This document shows, in pieces, positions 1-6,552 of a stretch of DNA of 64,000 bases. The notes below the pieces were generated by a model. The model searched no databases, was not told where the DNA came from, and saw only the letters and a program-made list of their open reading frames with translations. The translations under genes and the position numbers were made by a program. Location of the stretch: the NCBI GenBank assembly GCA_963821345.1, contig CAWGDM010000012.1, positions 62,001 to 126,000 of the forward strand, read 5' to 3'. Within the stretch, counting starts at the first letter, position 1. Every line of letters starts with the position of its first letter. Source of the DNA: WHSW01 sp963821345. Its GTDB lineage: Bacteria > Actinomycetota > Thermoleophilia > Solirubrobacterales > 70-9.

Positions 1-68
1 GCGGCCTTGTGAGTGGCGCGGCGCTTGTCGCGGCGCTGTGAGGATTGACGCTTCTTGGGGACGGCCAT
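1..68 (-). CDS. rpmF: 50S ribosomal protein L32, N-terminal part (cut by window edge)
   Basis: The frame begins MAVPKKRQSSQRRDKRRATH, the conserved basic start of bacterial L32, a small protein of the large ribosomal subunit. Only about 22 of the usual 55-65 residues lie in the window; the C-terminus, with or without its zinc-binding cysteines, is off the left edge. It lies 73 bases downstream of the DUF177 gene on the same strand, the standard yceD-rpmF pair of bacteria. The start ATG is unambiguous because the family begins MAVPK/MAVQ. Confidence 0.93.
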   Translation of the reverse strand, partial: MAVPKKRQSSQRRDKRRATHKA

Positions 69-141
69 GGCGACGCGGAATGGTAGCGACACAAGGCGCC
101 TCAACAGCGGCGCGGCTCGGCTTCGCCCTTCGGGCTCCGCC

Positions 142-654
142 TCACTGCAACTCGCGAAGCTTGTCCCAGCGGGGATCGGGCTCGCTGGGGTGGTCGTGCG
201 AGCCGGGCGCGGCGTCGTTGAGCGACCGGCCGCAGACCGGGCACAGCCCGGCGCAGTCGGGCCGGCAGAGCACCTGCTGGGGCAACGCGAGGACGAGGGC
301 GTCGTGCGCCCAGCGGGTCAGGTCGAGCTCACCCTCGGTGACGTAGGGACTGCGCAGCTCCTCGTCGTCGGTCCGCGGCTGGTCGACCTCACGGGCCTCG
401 ACCTCGATCGCGACCCGGGCCGGCTCCAGGCAACGGACGCACGGCCCGGCGAGCTCGCCGGCGAAGGTGAGCCGCATCGCGTAGCCGCTGGCCGAGTGCG
501 AGACCTCGAGCCGGACCGGCGTCGCCGGCGGGGAAAGCTCGTACTCGTCGTCGCCGAGCCGCACCGCCCCAGGCTCGAGCTCGAGCTCAAGTCGCCTGCC
601 GTCGCCCGGGCTCGGCGCGATCCGGGTCAGCTCGATGGTTGTATAAGCCGCCAC
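142..654 (-). CDS. DUF177 (YceD-like) protein paired with rpmF
   Basis: 170 residues. It belongs to the DUF177/YceD family, which nearly always precedes rpmF and has been linked in the literature to 23S rRNA or ribosome biogenesis; the exact role here is inference. The middle carries the family signature GPCVRCLEPA (a CxxC at residues 72 and 75). A second cysteine group lies at 130, 134, 138 and 141 (LCRPDCAGLCPVCG), which looks like a zinc knuckle. The C-terminus DPRWDKLRELQ is typical, ending in the usual 'DPRxxxL' pattern. It is divergent from the methyltransferase gene at 685, leaving only 30 bases for both upstream regions. Confidence 0.9.
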   Translation of the reverse strand: MAAYTTIELTRIAPSPGDGRRLELELEPGAVRLGDDEYELSPPATPVRLEVSHSASGYAMRLTFAGELAGPCVRCLEPARVAIEVEAREVDQPRTDDEELRSPYVTEGELDLTRWAHDALVLALPQQVLCRPDCAGLCPVCGRSLNDAAPGSHDHPSEPDPRWDKLRELQ

Positions 655-684
655 AGCGATCCCGAATCGAGATTAGCGACGCCG

Positions 685-1254
685 ATGAGTCCCGCCGACG
701 AGCCCTCGCCCCAGTTCCACTTCAACCCGGACACCTACGCGGAGATGATCCGCGCCGACGTCCCCCGCTACGACGAGCTCCAGGAGCGCGCGATCGAGGC
801 GATCCCGTTCGCGCCCGCACGGGTACTCGAGCTCGGCTTCGGCACCGCCGAGACCACCCAGCGACTGCTCGACCGCTTCCCGAAGACCAGGATCACCGGG
901 CTCGACTCGACCGCCGAGATGGTCTTCGCGGCCCGCCAGCTCGGCTGGGAGGACCTGCGGCTCGGCCGGATGGAGGACCCGCTTCCCGACGGACCCTGGG
1001 ACCTGGTGATCGGGGTCCTCTCCGTCCACCACCTGGACGCCGATGGCAAGCGCGACCTGTTCCGGCGGGTGCGCACCGAGGCTCGGGCGCTGGTGATCGG
1101 AGACGTGGTCGCGGTCGGGCCCGACCGCCGGGTCGCCTCGCTGACCGACGGATACGACTTCCCCTCCCCCGCCGCCGACCAGGCCGAATGGTGCGGCGGC
1201 GAGGTGGTCTGGGAGGCCGACGACCTGGCCGTGATCAGGGCCGTTTATGACTGA
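685..1254 (+). CDS. class I SAM-dependent methyltransferase
   Basis: 189 residues from the ATG at 685, giving MSPADEPSPQ. The open frame runs much further upstream, but that part is antisense to DUF177 and has no family character. Motif I is VLELGFGTAETT (about residues 47-58), the acidic end of strand 2 is GLDSTAEM, and the region near residues 105-115 reads LVIGVLSVHHLD, as in small-molecule methyltransferases that screen for HH after strand 4. Substrate unknown. Its stop TGA (1252-1254) touches the AAAGGAG ribosome-binding site of the next gene, so the three plus-strand genes 685-2775 are probably one operon. Confidence 0.8.
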   Translation: MSPADEPSPQFHFNPDTYAEMIRADVPRYDELQERAIEAIPFAPARVLELGFGTAETTQRLLDRFPKTRITGLDSTAEMVFAARQLGWEDLRLGRMEDPLPDGPWDLVIGVLSVHHLDADGKRDLFRRVRTEARALVIGDVVAVGPDRRVASLTDGYDFPSPAADQAEWCGGEVVWEADDLAVIRAVYD

Positions 1255-1264
1255 AAGGAGCGCG

Positions 1265-2077
1265 ATGAGCGCGGAGAAGGTGCTGTACGAGAAGCGCGAC
1301 CGGATCGCCTGGGTGACGATCAACCGCCCCGAGGCGCGCAACGCGATCGACCCCGACGTGCACCGGCTGATGATCGAGGCGTGGACCGACTTTCGCGACG
1401 ACGACTCGGTCGACGTCGCGGTGCTGACCGGTGCCGGCGAGGCGTTCTGCTCGGGGGCGGACCTGAAGACCTACATCCCGCCGATCATCGAGGACGCGTC
1501 GCCGGCGCGGATCCGCGAGATCGTCGAGCTCGGCCTCAACGGCTTCACCCGCGGCATGCACCGGATCCCGAAGCCGATCGTCGCCGCGGTCAACGGCTGG
1601 GCGCTCGCCGGCGGCCTCGAGACCGCGCTCGCCTGCGACATCCGGATCGCGTCCGAGCGGGCGGTGTTCGGCTCCTTCGAGGCCCGGCGCGGCTACCACC
1701 ATGGCGACGGCGGCCTGGTGCGGCTGGTCAACGCCTGCGGCACCTCGGTCGCCTCGCACATGCTGCTCACCGCCGAGCCGATCGACGCCCGCCAGGCGCT
1801 CGAGTGGGGCCTGGTCACCAAGGTCGTCCCCGACGACGACCTGCTCGCCGAGGCCGAGACCGTCGCCCGCCAGATCCTGCGCAACTCGCAGCGCGCGGTG
1901 CGCTCGGCCAAGCAGACGATCCTCGACGTGATCGGTCAGCCGCTCGACTTCCAGCTGCGCACAGAGGCCTGGAACGCGTACACCTGCGCCGACCCGGAGG
2001 AGACGATGGCGCTGCTGAATCGCTTCTACGACAAGACCGACGCGGGCCGCGCCGGCGAGCACGAAACGCAGCTCTGA
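1265..2077 (+). CDS. enoyl-CoA hydratase/isomerase (crotonase) family
   Basis: 270 residues. The start is the ATG at 1265 because AAAGGAG lies at 1254-1260, 4 bases upstream; the in-frame ATG at 1247 lies inside the previous gene and has no such site. The crotonase fold is clear. The two oxyanion-hole segments are FCSGADL (residues 61-67) and GWALAGGLE (111-119). Glu119 and Glu139 sit where both catalytic glutamates of rat crotonase lie, so hydratase activity is plausible. Family role: adds water to trans-2-enoyl-CoA in fatty acid or aromatic degradation. Its stop overlaps the start of the next gene (TGATG at 2075-2079), so it is translationally coupled to the SDR. Confidence 0.88.
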   Translation: MSAEKVLYEKRDRIAWVTINRPEARNAIDPDVHRLMIEAWTDFRDDDSVDVAVLTGAGEAFCSGADLKTYIPPIIEDASPARIREIVELGLNGFTRGMHRIPKPIVAAVNGWALAGGLETALACDIRIASERAVFGSFEARRGYHHGDGGLVRLVNACGTSVASHMLLTAEPIDARQALEWGLVTKVVPDDDLLAEAETVARQILRNSQRAVRSAKQTILDVIGQPLDFQLRTEAWNAYTCADPEETMALLNRFYDKTDAGRAGEHETQL

Positions 2078-2775
2078 TGCGGCGTGCCTTGGTGACGGGC
2101 GCGGCGCGCGGGATCGGCGCCGCGATCGCCGAGCGGCTGCGCGCCGACGGGCTCGAGGTCGTGACCGCGGATCGCGCCGAGGGCTGCGACCTGCGCTTTG
2201 ACGTTGCCGCCGGCGAGCTGCCGGAGTTCGGCGAGGTCGACGTCTGCGTTTCCAACGCCGCGATCACCGACACGATCGCGCCCGCCCACCGAATGACCGC
2301 CGACCAGTGGCAGCGCGACATCGACGTCAACCTCACCGGCGCGTTCCGCGTGATCGCCGCCTGCCTGCCGGGGATGCGCGAGCGCGGCCACGGCCGGATC
2401 GTCGCGATCTCCTCCGGCGCGGCGCGCTTCGGCCTTCCCGGCCAGGCCGCCTACGCGGCGTCGAAGGCCGGGCTGGTCGGGCTGGTGAAGACGGTCGCGG
2501 CCGAGAACGTGCGCCGCGGGATCACCGCGAACGCGATCCTGCCCGGGCTCGTCGCGACCGAGAACGTGCTCGCGATGCCAGACGAGATCCGCGAGCGGCT
2601 GCTCGAGACGATGGCGACGGGCCGGATGGCCGAGCCCGCCGAGGTGGCGGGGCTCGCCGCCTACCTGGCATCCGAGGGGGCCGGCTACGTCACCGGCGAG
2701 GCGATCGCGATCGACGGCGGCGGCTCGCTGAACACGTTCTCGCTGACCAGAACGGGCAATGAGGGGACAGCCTGA
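2077..2775 (+). CDS. short-chain dehydrogenase/reductase (SDR)
   Basis: 232 residues. Classical SDR: nucleotide-binding TGAARGIG at residues 8-14, NAA at 60-62 in place of NAG, and the catalytic set Ser112 or Ser113, Tyr126 and Lys130 (YAASK). The C-terminal 'GYVTGEAIAIDGGGS' is the usual SDR ending. The cofactor-selecting residue after strand 2 is an Asp in TADRAEG, which favours NAD(H) over NADP(H) (inference). Coupled to an enoyl-CoA hydratase, it probably oxidises the 3-hydroxyacyl product or a related alcohol. The start ATG overlaps the stop of the upstream gene by one base. Confidence 0.88.
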   Translation: MRRALVTGAARGIGAAIAERLRADGLEVVTADRAEGCDLRFDVAAGELPEFGEVDVCVSNAAITDTIAPAHRMTADQWQRDIDVNLTGAFRVIAACLPGMRERGHGRIVAISSGAARFGLPGQAAYAASKAGLVGLVKTVAAENVRRGITANAILPGLVATENVLAMPDEIRERLLETMATGRMAEPAEVAGLAAYLASEGAGYVTGEAIAIDGGGSLNTFSLTRTGNEGTA

Positions 2776-2776
2776 G

Positions 2777-2828
2777 CGACGGTTGCGGGGTTATGGCCCT
2801 ATAGGGCCACTTAACTCGTCAACCGTCG
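2777..2828. terminator. bidirectional terminator-like hairpin between convergent genes
   Basis: An outer 9-base inverted repeat (2777-2785 CGACGGTTG with 2820-2828 CAACCGTCG) encloses a perfect 16-base palindrome TGGCCCTATAGGGCCA (2794-2809), which can form a 6-bp stem with a TATA loop. It lies between the stops of the SDR (2775) and of the DUF6285 gene (2819), whose stop codon is inside the right arm. There is no clear U tract, so factor-independent termination is inferred only from symmetry and position. Confidence 0.6.
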
Positions 2829-3175
2829 GCGTATCCTGGGCGGGCGATGTCGAGCTTGCGTCGCACGTGCCCCCGCAGCGCCGCGATCGCCTCCCCTAAC
2901 TGCCTGTCCAGCTCCCCGGCGCGGATCCGCCGCGCCAGGTCCGCCGCCGCCTCCCGCGAATCCTCACCCTCACCGCCCAGCCCGCGAAACAACTCCAGAT
3001 CCGCCCCATCAGGAGCGGATCCCGCCCGCAGCTCCCTGGCGATCACCGCGCAGAGGTTGGCGAGCACGAGGACCTGGAAGCGGCGCTCGCGGGGCACCCA
3101 CTCGCGCACCTCGGCGAACAGCTTCGCCGCCATCGCGTCGAGCAGTTCCGGGGCTGTGGGCCGGTCCTGCATCAA
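2819..3175 (-). CDS. DUF6285 protein
   Basis: 118 residues, all-helical by composition. The start MMQDRPTAPELLDAMAAKL and the middle FQVLVLANLCAVIARELR match the DUF6285 family, which in actinobacteria and proteobacteria sits directly after an APH-like phosphotransferase and often near acyl-CoA dehydrogenases. Its molecular role is not known. The start overlaps the stop of the upstream kinase gene by 4 bases (3172-3175), indicating coupled translation and probably a shared job. Confidence 0.78.
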   Translation of the reverse strand: MMQDRPTAPELLDAMAAKLFAEVREWVPRERRFQVLVLANLCAVIARELRAGSAPDGADLELFRGLGGEGEDSREAAADLARRIRAGELDRQLGEAIAALRGHVRRKLDIARPGYADG

Positions 3176-4212
3176 ACAACTCCTGCCGGCTGCTCGGCTT
3201 CGCCTCCGCTGCCGTCAGGGTCGGTCAGCAACGAGAGCAGATCCCACTCCGGCTCGCAGATCCGCCGGCCGAGCGAGGCGAGCTCCGCCGACGGCCGGGC
3301 CCCGGTCAGGTGGTCGTGGGCCTGGCGCGCACAGATGACCGCCCATTTGACGTTGCCCATCGCCGACCACCAGCGCCACCGATCGGCGTCCGGACGCACC
3401 CCGCCCGCCGCCTCGTATGCCTTCAGAAACGGCTCCAGCTCCCCCACGCCCGCAACCGGCAGCTCGTCGTTGGCGAACCGCCACGAGCGAATGCACAGCC
3501 AGGCGAGGTCCTCGCAGGGATCGCCGCCATGGCACAGCTCCCAGTCGATCACCGCGGCCAGCCCGTGCTCGTCGACGATCAGGTTGCCGAGCCGGAAGTC
3601 GCCGTGGACCAGCGTCGGCTCGGCCGGCGCCGGCCGGTTCAGCCGCAGCCAGCGCAGTCCCGCCTCGACCGCGGGCAGCGGCTCGCCGATCTCGTCGAGC
3701 GCCGCTTCCCACAGCTCGCAGGCCTCGAGCGCCGGGTCCCCCTCCCCGCCCCCCAACCCGTCCACCGACCCCGGGCCGACCGAGTGGATCTGCGCCAGCG
3801 CCGAGGCGAGCTGGCTCGGCAGCCGCTCGCGCGCCGTCGCCAGCTCCTCGCGCCGCAGCACGCGCGGCGCGACCGAGGTGCCCGCCACGAACTCCATCAG
3901 GTACCCGGCCCCCGGGCCGAAGGCGCCGCCCGCCGGCTCGGCGGCGACCGTGCGCGCGACCGGGACACCGGCCAGGTCGGCGGCGGCGATCGCCGCCAGC
4001 TCGAGCGCGAGCGACGCGAACGACATCCCCTCGGCGGGCTCGCGCCGCAACACGAACCGGGTCGCTCCCGCGGCCTCGACCGCGAAGGTCTGGCGCGAGG
4101 CGCCGCCCTCGATCTCGCTCAGCGAGAGCTCGCCGGGGTCCTCGCCGGCTCCGGCGAGCACCGCGCGGACGGCGGCCGGGTCGGGGGGCTCAGGCGTCTC
4201 GCTCGAGCCCAT
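3172..4212 (-). CDS. APH-family phosphotransferase (aminoglycoside/choline kinase fold)
   Basis: 346 residues. The catalytic loop is HGDFRLGN (203-210) with Asp205 and Asn210, and the metal-binding motif is VIDWE (221-225, Asp223), as in aminoglycoside phosphotransferases and fructosamine or choline kinases. The N-lobe includes FVLRREP (53-59), where the invariant lysine is replaced by arginine, common in acyl-CoA dehydrogenase-linked members of this family. The pairing with DUF6285 resembles loci tied to acyl-CoA metabolism, so resistance to aminoglycosides is unlikely to be the role. The first 23 bases overlap the end of the preceding gene. Confidence 0.85.
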   Translation of the reverse strand: MGSSETPEPPDPAAVRAVLAGAGEDPGELSLSEIEGGASRQTFAVEAAGATRFVLRREPAEGMSFASLALELAAIAAADLAGVPVARTVAAEPAGGAFGPGAGYLMEFVAGTSVAPRVLRREELATARERLPSQLASALAQIHSVGPGSVDGLGGGEGDPALEACELWEAALDEIGEPLPAVEAGLRWLRLNRPAPAEPTLVHGDFRLGNLIVDEHGLAAVIDWELCHGGDPCEDLAWLCIRSWRFANDELPVAGVGELEPFLKAYEAAGGVRPDADRWRWWSAMGNVKWAVICARQAHDHLTGARPSAELASLGRRICEPEWDLLSLLTDPDGSGGEAEQPAGVV

Positions 4213-4891
4213 GGCGCGAGAAGTGGCGCTCCGGGATATCCGCGGGGTCCTTGTACCAGTACCAGGTGCAGGGATCGTGATCGAAGTCGGTGGGCGGATC
4301 CGACGGATAGACCGGATGGCCGATCCAGCGGATCGGCAGGGTCTCGTTCATGAACGCGCAGTGGGTGCAGTAGAGCGGGAACTCCTCGCGCCCGTAGCTC
4401 CAGTCGTGCGCCTCGTCGGTCACCCCCCAACCCTCGGGGCCGTAACGGCGGTTTCGCCACAGCCGCTGCCCGGACCCGCACGGGTTCATGGTGAAGGTCA
4501 GCTTCTGGTCGTCCTCGTCGATCACGAACGCGCCGGGGTTGGGGCCGACGCCAGAGGTCGAGTGGGCGCGCCAGGTCGCCGCCAGCGCCTCGGCCACGGT
4601 CTTGCGGTCGGTCCGGTCGATCGTCTCGACGGGCTTGCGCCACGACCGCTCGAGCGAGTACTCCCAGGCCTCCTCGACCCCGTCGTCGCCGAGCTTCTCC
4701 TTCACGAACGAGATCAGCCCGGCGACCCCGTCGACGAGCAGGTCGTGCATGAATTGCGACTCCCACTTCATCGCCTCACAGAGGCGCTTCGCCTCCTCCA
4801 CGTCACCGGCCTCGATCGCTTCGATCGCGCGCTCCATCGTCGGCCGCGACATCTCGGCCAGCTCCTGGTCGGAGAACCAACGCTCGCTCAC
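4190..4891 (-). CDS. conserved protein of unknown function, Trp/Cys-rich C-terminal half
   Basis: 233 residues, not recognised. The N-terminal third is acidic and helical (SDQELAEMSRPTMERAIEAI). The second half is rich in Trp, Tyr, His and Cys: NPCGSGQRLWRNRRYGPEGW, then CTHCAFMNE near residue 196, then DHDPCTWYWYKDP. The cysteines C..CxxC..C with nearby histidines could bind a metal or a cofactor. It overlaps the kinase start by 23 bases and is likely in the same operon as kinase and DUF6285. Start ATG at 4891, preceded by a GGGAGG-like run on the coding strand. Confidence 0.7.
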   Translation of the reverse strand: MSERWFSDQELAEMSRPTMERAIEAIEAGDVEEAKRLCEAMKWESQFMHDLLVDGVAGLISFVKEKLGDDGVEEAWEYSLERSWRKPVETIDRTDRKTVAEALAATWRAHSTSGVGPNPGAFVIDEDDQKLTFTMNPCGSGQRLWRNRRYGPEGWGVTDEAHDWSYGREEFPLYCTHCAFMNETLPIRWIGHPVYPSDPPTDFDHDPCTWYWYKDPADIPERHFSRHGLERDA

Positions 4892-4933
4892 GTGAACCTC
4901 CCGGGTCGGGGAGGTGGACGCTATCCGAGAGCG

Positions 4934-5401
4934 CTAACCGACTTCGACGGGCTCGTCGTCGCGGCCGGCGAGCCGGTCGCGGCCGCGCTGCACGGCGGAG
5001 AGGAACTTCTCGAGGTTGACCTCGAGCGTCGAGAGGATCTCGTCGGCGTAGTCCTCGGCGCCGAGGCGGATCTGGCGCTCGGTCTCGCGCGCGTCCTCGA
5101 TGATCTCCTCGGCGGCGCGCTCGGCCTGCTTGTAGACCTCCTCGGCGGAGATCAGGCGCTCCTGCTGGTCGCGGGCCTCCTTGACCACGCGCTCGGCCTC
5201 GCGCTTGGCCTCGGCGAGCATCTCCTGGCGCTCCTTGACGATCCAGCGCGCCTGCTTGATCTCCTCGGGGATCGTCGCACGCATCTGATCGAGGAGGTCG
5301 TAGATCTCCTCGCGATCGACGCGAACCTGATCGGTGAGCGGCACCGGCCGCGCGTTGTGGATCAGGTCGTCGAGTTTGTCTATCAGGACCAGGACGTCCA
5401 T
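4934..5401 (-). CDS. coiled-coil protein resembling DivIVA or F-type ATPase subunit b
   Basis: 155 residues. The N-terminal 40 residues (MDVLVLIDKLDDLIHNARPV) are followed by one long charged coiled coil from about residue 45 to 125, full of Glu, Arg, Lys and Ala (AEAKREAERVVKEARDQQER). No membrane segment and no DivIVA N-terminal motif are visible. Proteins of this shape lie near coaD in many actinobacteria and are often named 'ATPase' or 'cell division initiation protein'; the function is not established. It is 103 bases downstream of coaD with a hairpin between. Confidence 0.75.
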   Translation of the reverse strand: MDVLVLIDKLDDLIHNARPVPLTDQVRVDREEIYDLLDQMRATIPEEIKQARWIVKERQEMLAEAKREAERVVKEARDQQERLISAEEVYKQAERAAEEIIEDARETERQIRLGAEDYADEILSTLEVNLEKFLSAVQRGRDRLAGRDDEPVEVG

Positions 5402-5432
5402 AAGCGGTCGCAGAAGCTTACGCGGCCCGACA

Positions 5433-5488
5433 CGGATGGGCTGCTACAGGCAGGTTTCGTGGCGTTATTGCAAGCTCCTGCCCATCCG
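5433..5488 (-). promoter_or_regulatory. inverted repeat between coaD and the coiled-coil gene
   Basis: Nine-base arms CGGATGGGC (5433-5441) and GCCCATCCG (5480-5488) are perfect, with a second 5-base pairing GCAGG/CCTGC (5450-5454, 5477-5481) inside. On the minus strand this hairpin falls after the coaD stop and before the coiled-coil start at 5401. It could terminate coaD transcripts or shape the 5' leader of the next gene. No U run follows it. Confidence 0.45.
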
Positions 5489-5504
5489 GGTACGAGCGAA
5501 CCAA

Positions 5505-5996
5505 TTAGCGCTGAGCGCGCTCGCGCAGCGCCGCCGCCACCGGCGCCGGGACCAGGTCGCTGATGTCGCCGCCGAAGGTCGCCATCTCCTTCACCCCGGT
5601 CGAGGAGAGGAAGCTGTAGTCGGGCGACGCGAACACGTACATCGACTCGATCTCCGGGGCGAGCTTGCGGTTGAGCTGGTTCATCTCGAGCTCGTACTCG
5701 AAGTCCGAGATCGCCCGGATCCCCTTGACGATCACGGCGGCGCCGCGCTCGCGGGCGAACTCGACGACCAGGTTGGTGAAGATCTCGATCTCGACGTTGG
5801 CGATCTCGGCGGTCGCGTCGAGGAGGAAGTCGCGGCGCTCCTCGGGCGTGAACATCGACTTCGACTTGCGGATCCCCTGGCCGACGACGCCGACGATCAC
5901 CTGGTCGAAGATCCGCGAGACGCGGCCGATGATGTCGAGATGGCCGTTGGTGACCGGGTCGTAGCTGCCGGGGCAGATCGCGATGCGATCGCTCAT
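5505..5996 (-). CDS. coaD: phosphopantetheine adenylyltransferase
   Basis: 163 residues from the ATG at 5996 (MSDRIAICPG); an upstream in-frame ATG at 6011 would overlap the rsmD gene end and adds nothing conserved. Catalyses ATP + 4'-phosphopantetheine to dephospho-CoA, the fourth step of CoA synthesis. The nucleotidyltransferase signature GSYDPVTNGHLD (10-21) holds the HxGH-type motif as TNGH. Further family motifs are VKGIRAISDFEYELEMNQLN and SFLSSTGVKEMA. Order recG-rsmD-coaD is conserved across actinobacteria. Eight bases or so of spacing from rsmD suggest one transcript. Confidence 0.96.
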   Translation of the reverse strand: MSDRIAICPGSYDPVTNGHLDIIGRVSRIFDQVIVGVVGQGIRKSKSMFTPEERRDFLLDATAEIANVEIEIFTNLVVEFARERGAAVIVKGIRAISDFEYELEMNQLNRKLAPEIESMYVFASPDYSFLSSTGVKEMATFGGDISDLVPAPVAAALRERAQR

Positions 5997-6015
5997 TTGT
6001 GGCCGATGCATTCGC

Positions 6016-6552
6016 TCATCGCTTGCGGTAGATCCGGATCAGCGCCTCGCCGATCCGCCGCTCGTCGACGAGCTCGAGCCTGGGCACGTCGATCTCGAGC
6101 GGGCGGCGCGTCGAGCTCTCGACCACGAGGCGTGCGTACCTGGCGAGGCGAGGCGGCAGATGTTTCGCGAGCTCCGGCTCAAGGCGGGCGGCGAGTTTAT
6201 ACGGCGGATCGCAAAGGATGAGGCCGAAGCGCTCCTCGCTGCGCTCCAGATAGCGGAGCGCGTCCATGCGCACGGCCTCGACCCGGTTGGCGATCCCGAG
6301 CGACTCGGCGTTGCGGCGCGCGAGCGCCGGCGCTCTGTCGACCAGCACCGCCGAGTCCGCGCCGCGCGAGATCGCCTCGAACGCCAGCGCTCCGGTGCCG
6401 CAGAAGAGGTCGAGGACGCTGAGGTCAGAGACGTCCCCGAGCACGCCGAACAGCGTCTCGCGCGCTCGGTCGGAGGTCGGGCGCACGTCGGTCGACCCCT
6501 TCGGGGGGGCCTTCAGCGTCCGGCCCCCGAGCCTGCCGCCCGTGATCCTCAA
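6016..6552 (-). CDS. rsmD: 16S rRNA (guanine966-N2)-methyltransferase
   Basis: 178 residues. The family starts MRIxGG; here the frame reads LRITGGRLGGRTLKAPP with TTG at 6552 as the start, overlapping the recG stop as TTGA (6549-6552). Motif I is LDLFCGTGALAFEAISRG, and the catalytic motif IV is CDPPY, specific for exocyclic-amine methylation. Methylates G966 of 16S rRNA near the P site. A much longer open frame continues into recG on another frame, but codons before the TTG are antisense-like and not conserved. Confidence 0.93.
   Translation of the reverse strand: MRITGGRLGGRTLKAPPKGSTDVRPTSDRARETLFGVLGDVSDLSVLDLFCGTGALAFEAISRGADSAVLVDRAPALARRNAESLGIANRVEAVRMDALRYLERSEERFGLILCDPPYKLAARLEPELAKHLPPRLARYARLVVESSTRRPLEIDVPRLELVDERRIGEALIRIYRKR

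Noticed and set aside
3335..5563. Very long open frames on the plus strand opposite the kinase and unknown genes
   Set aside because: They are antisense shadows: at this GC content stops are rare in the complementary frames. Their proteins are Arg/Pro/Ser-rich without family motifs, while the minus-strand genes have clear motifs.
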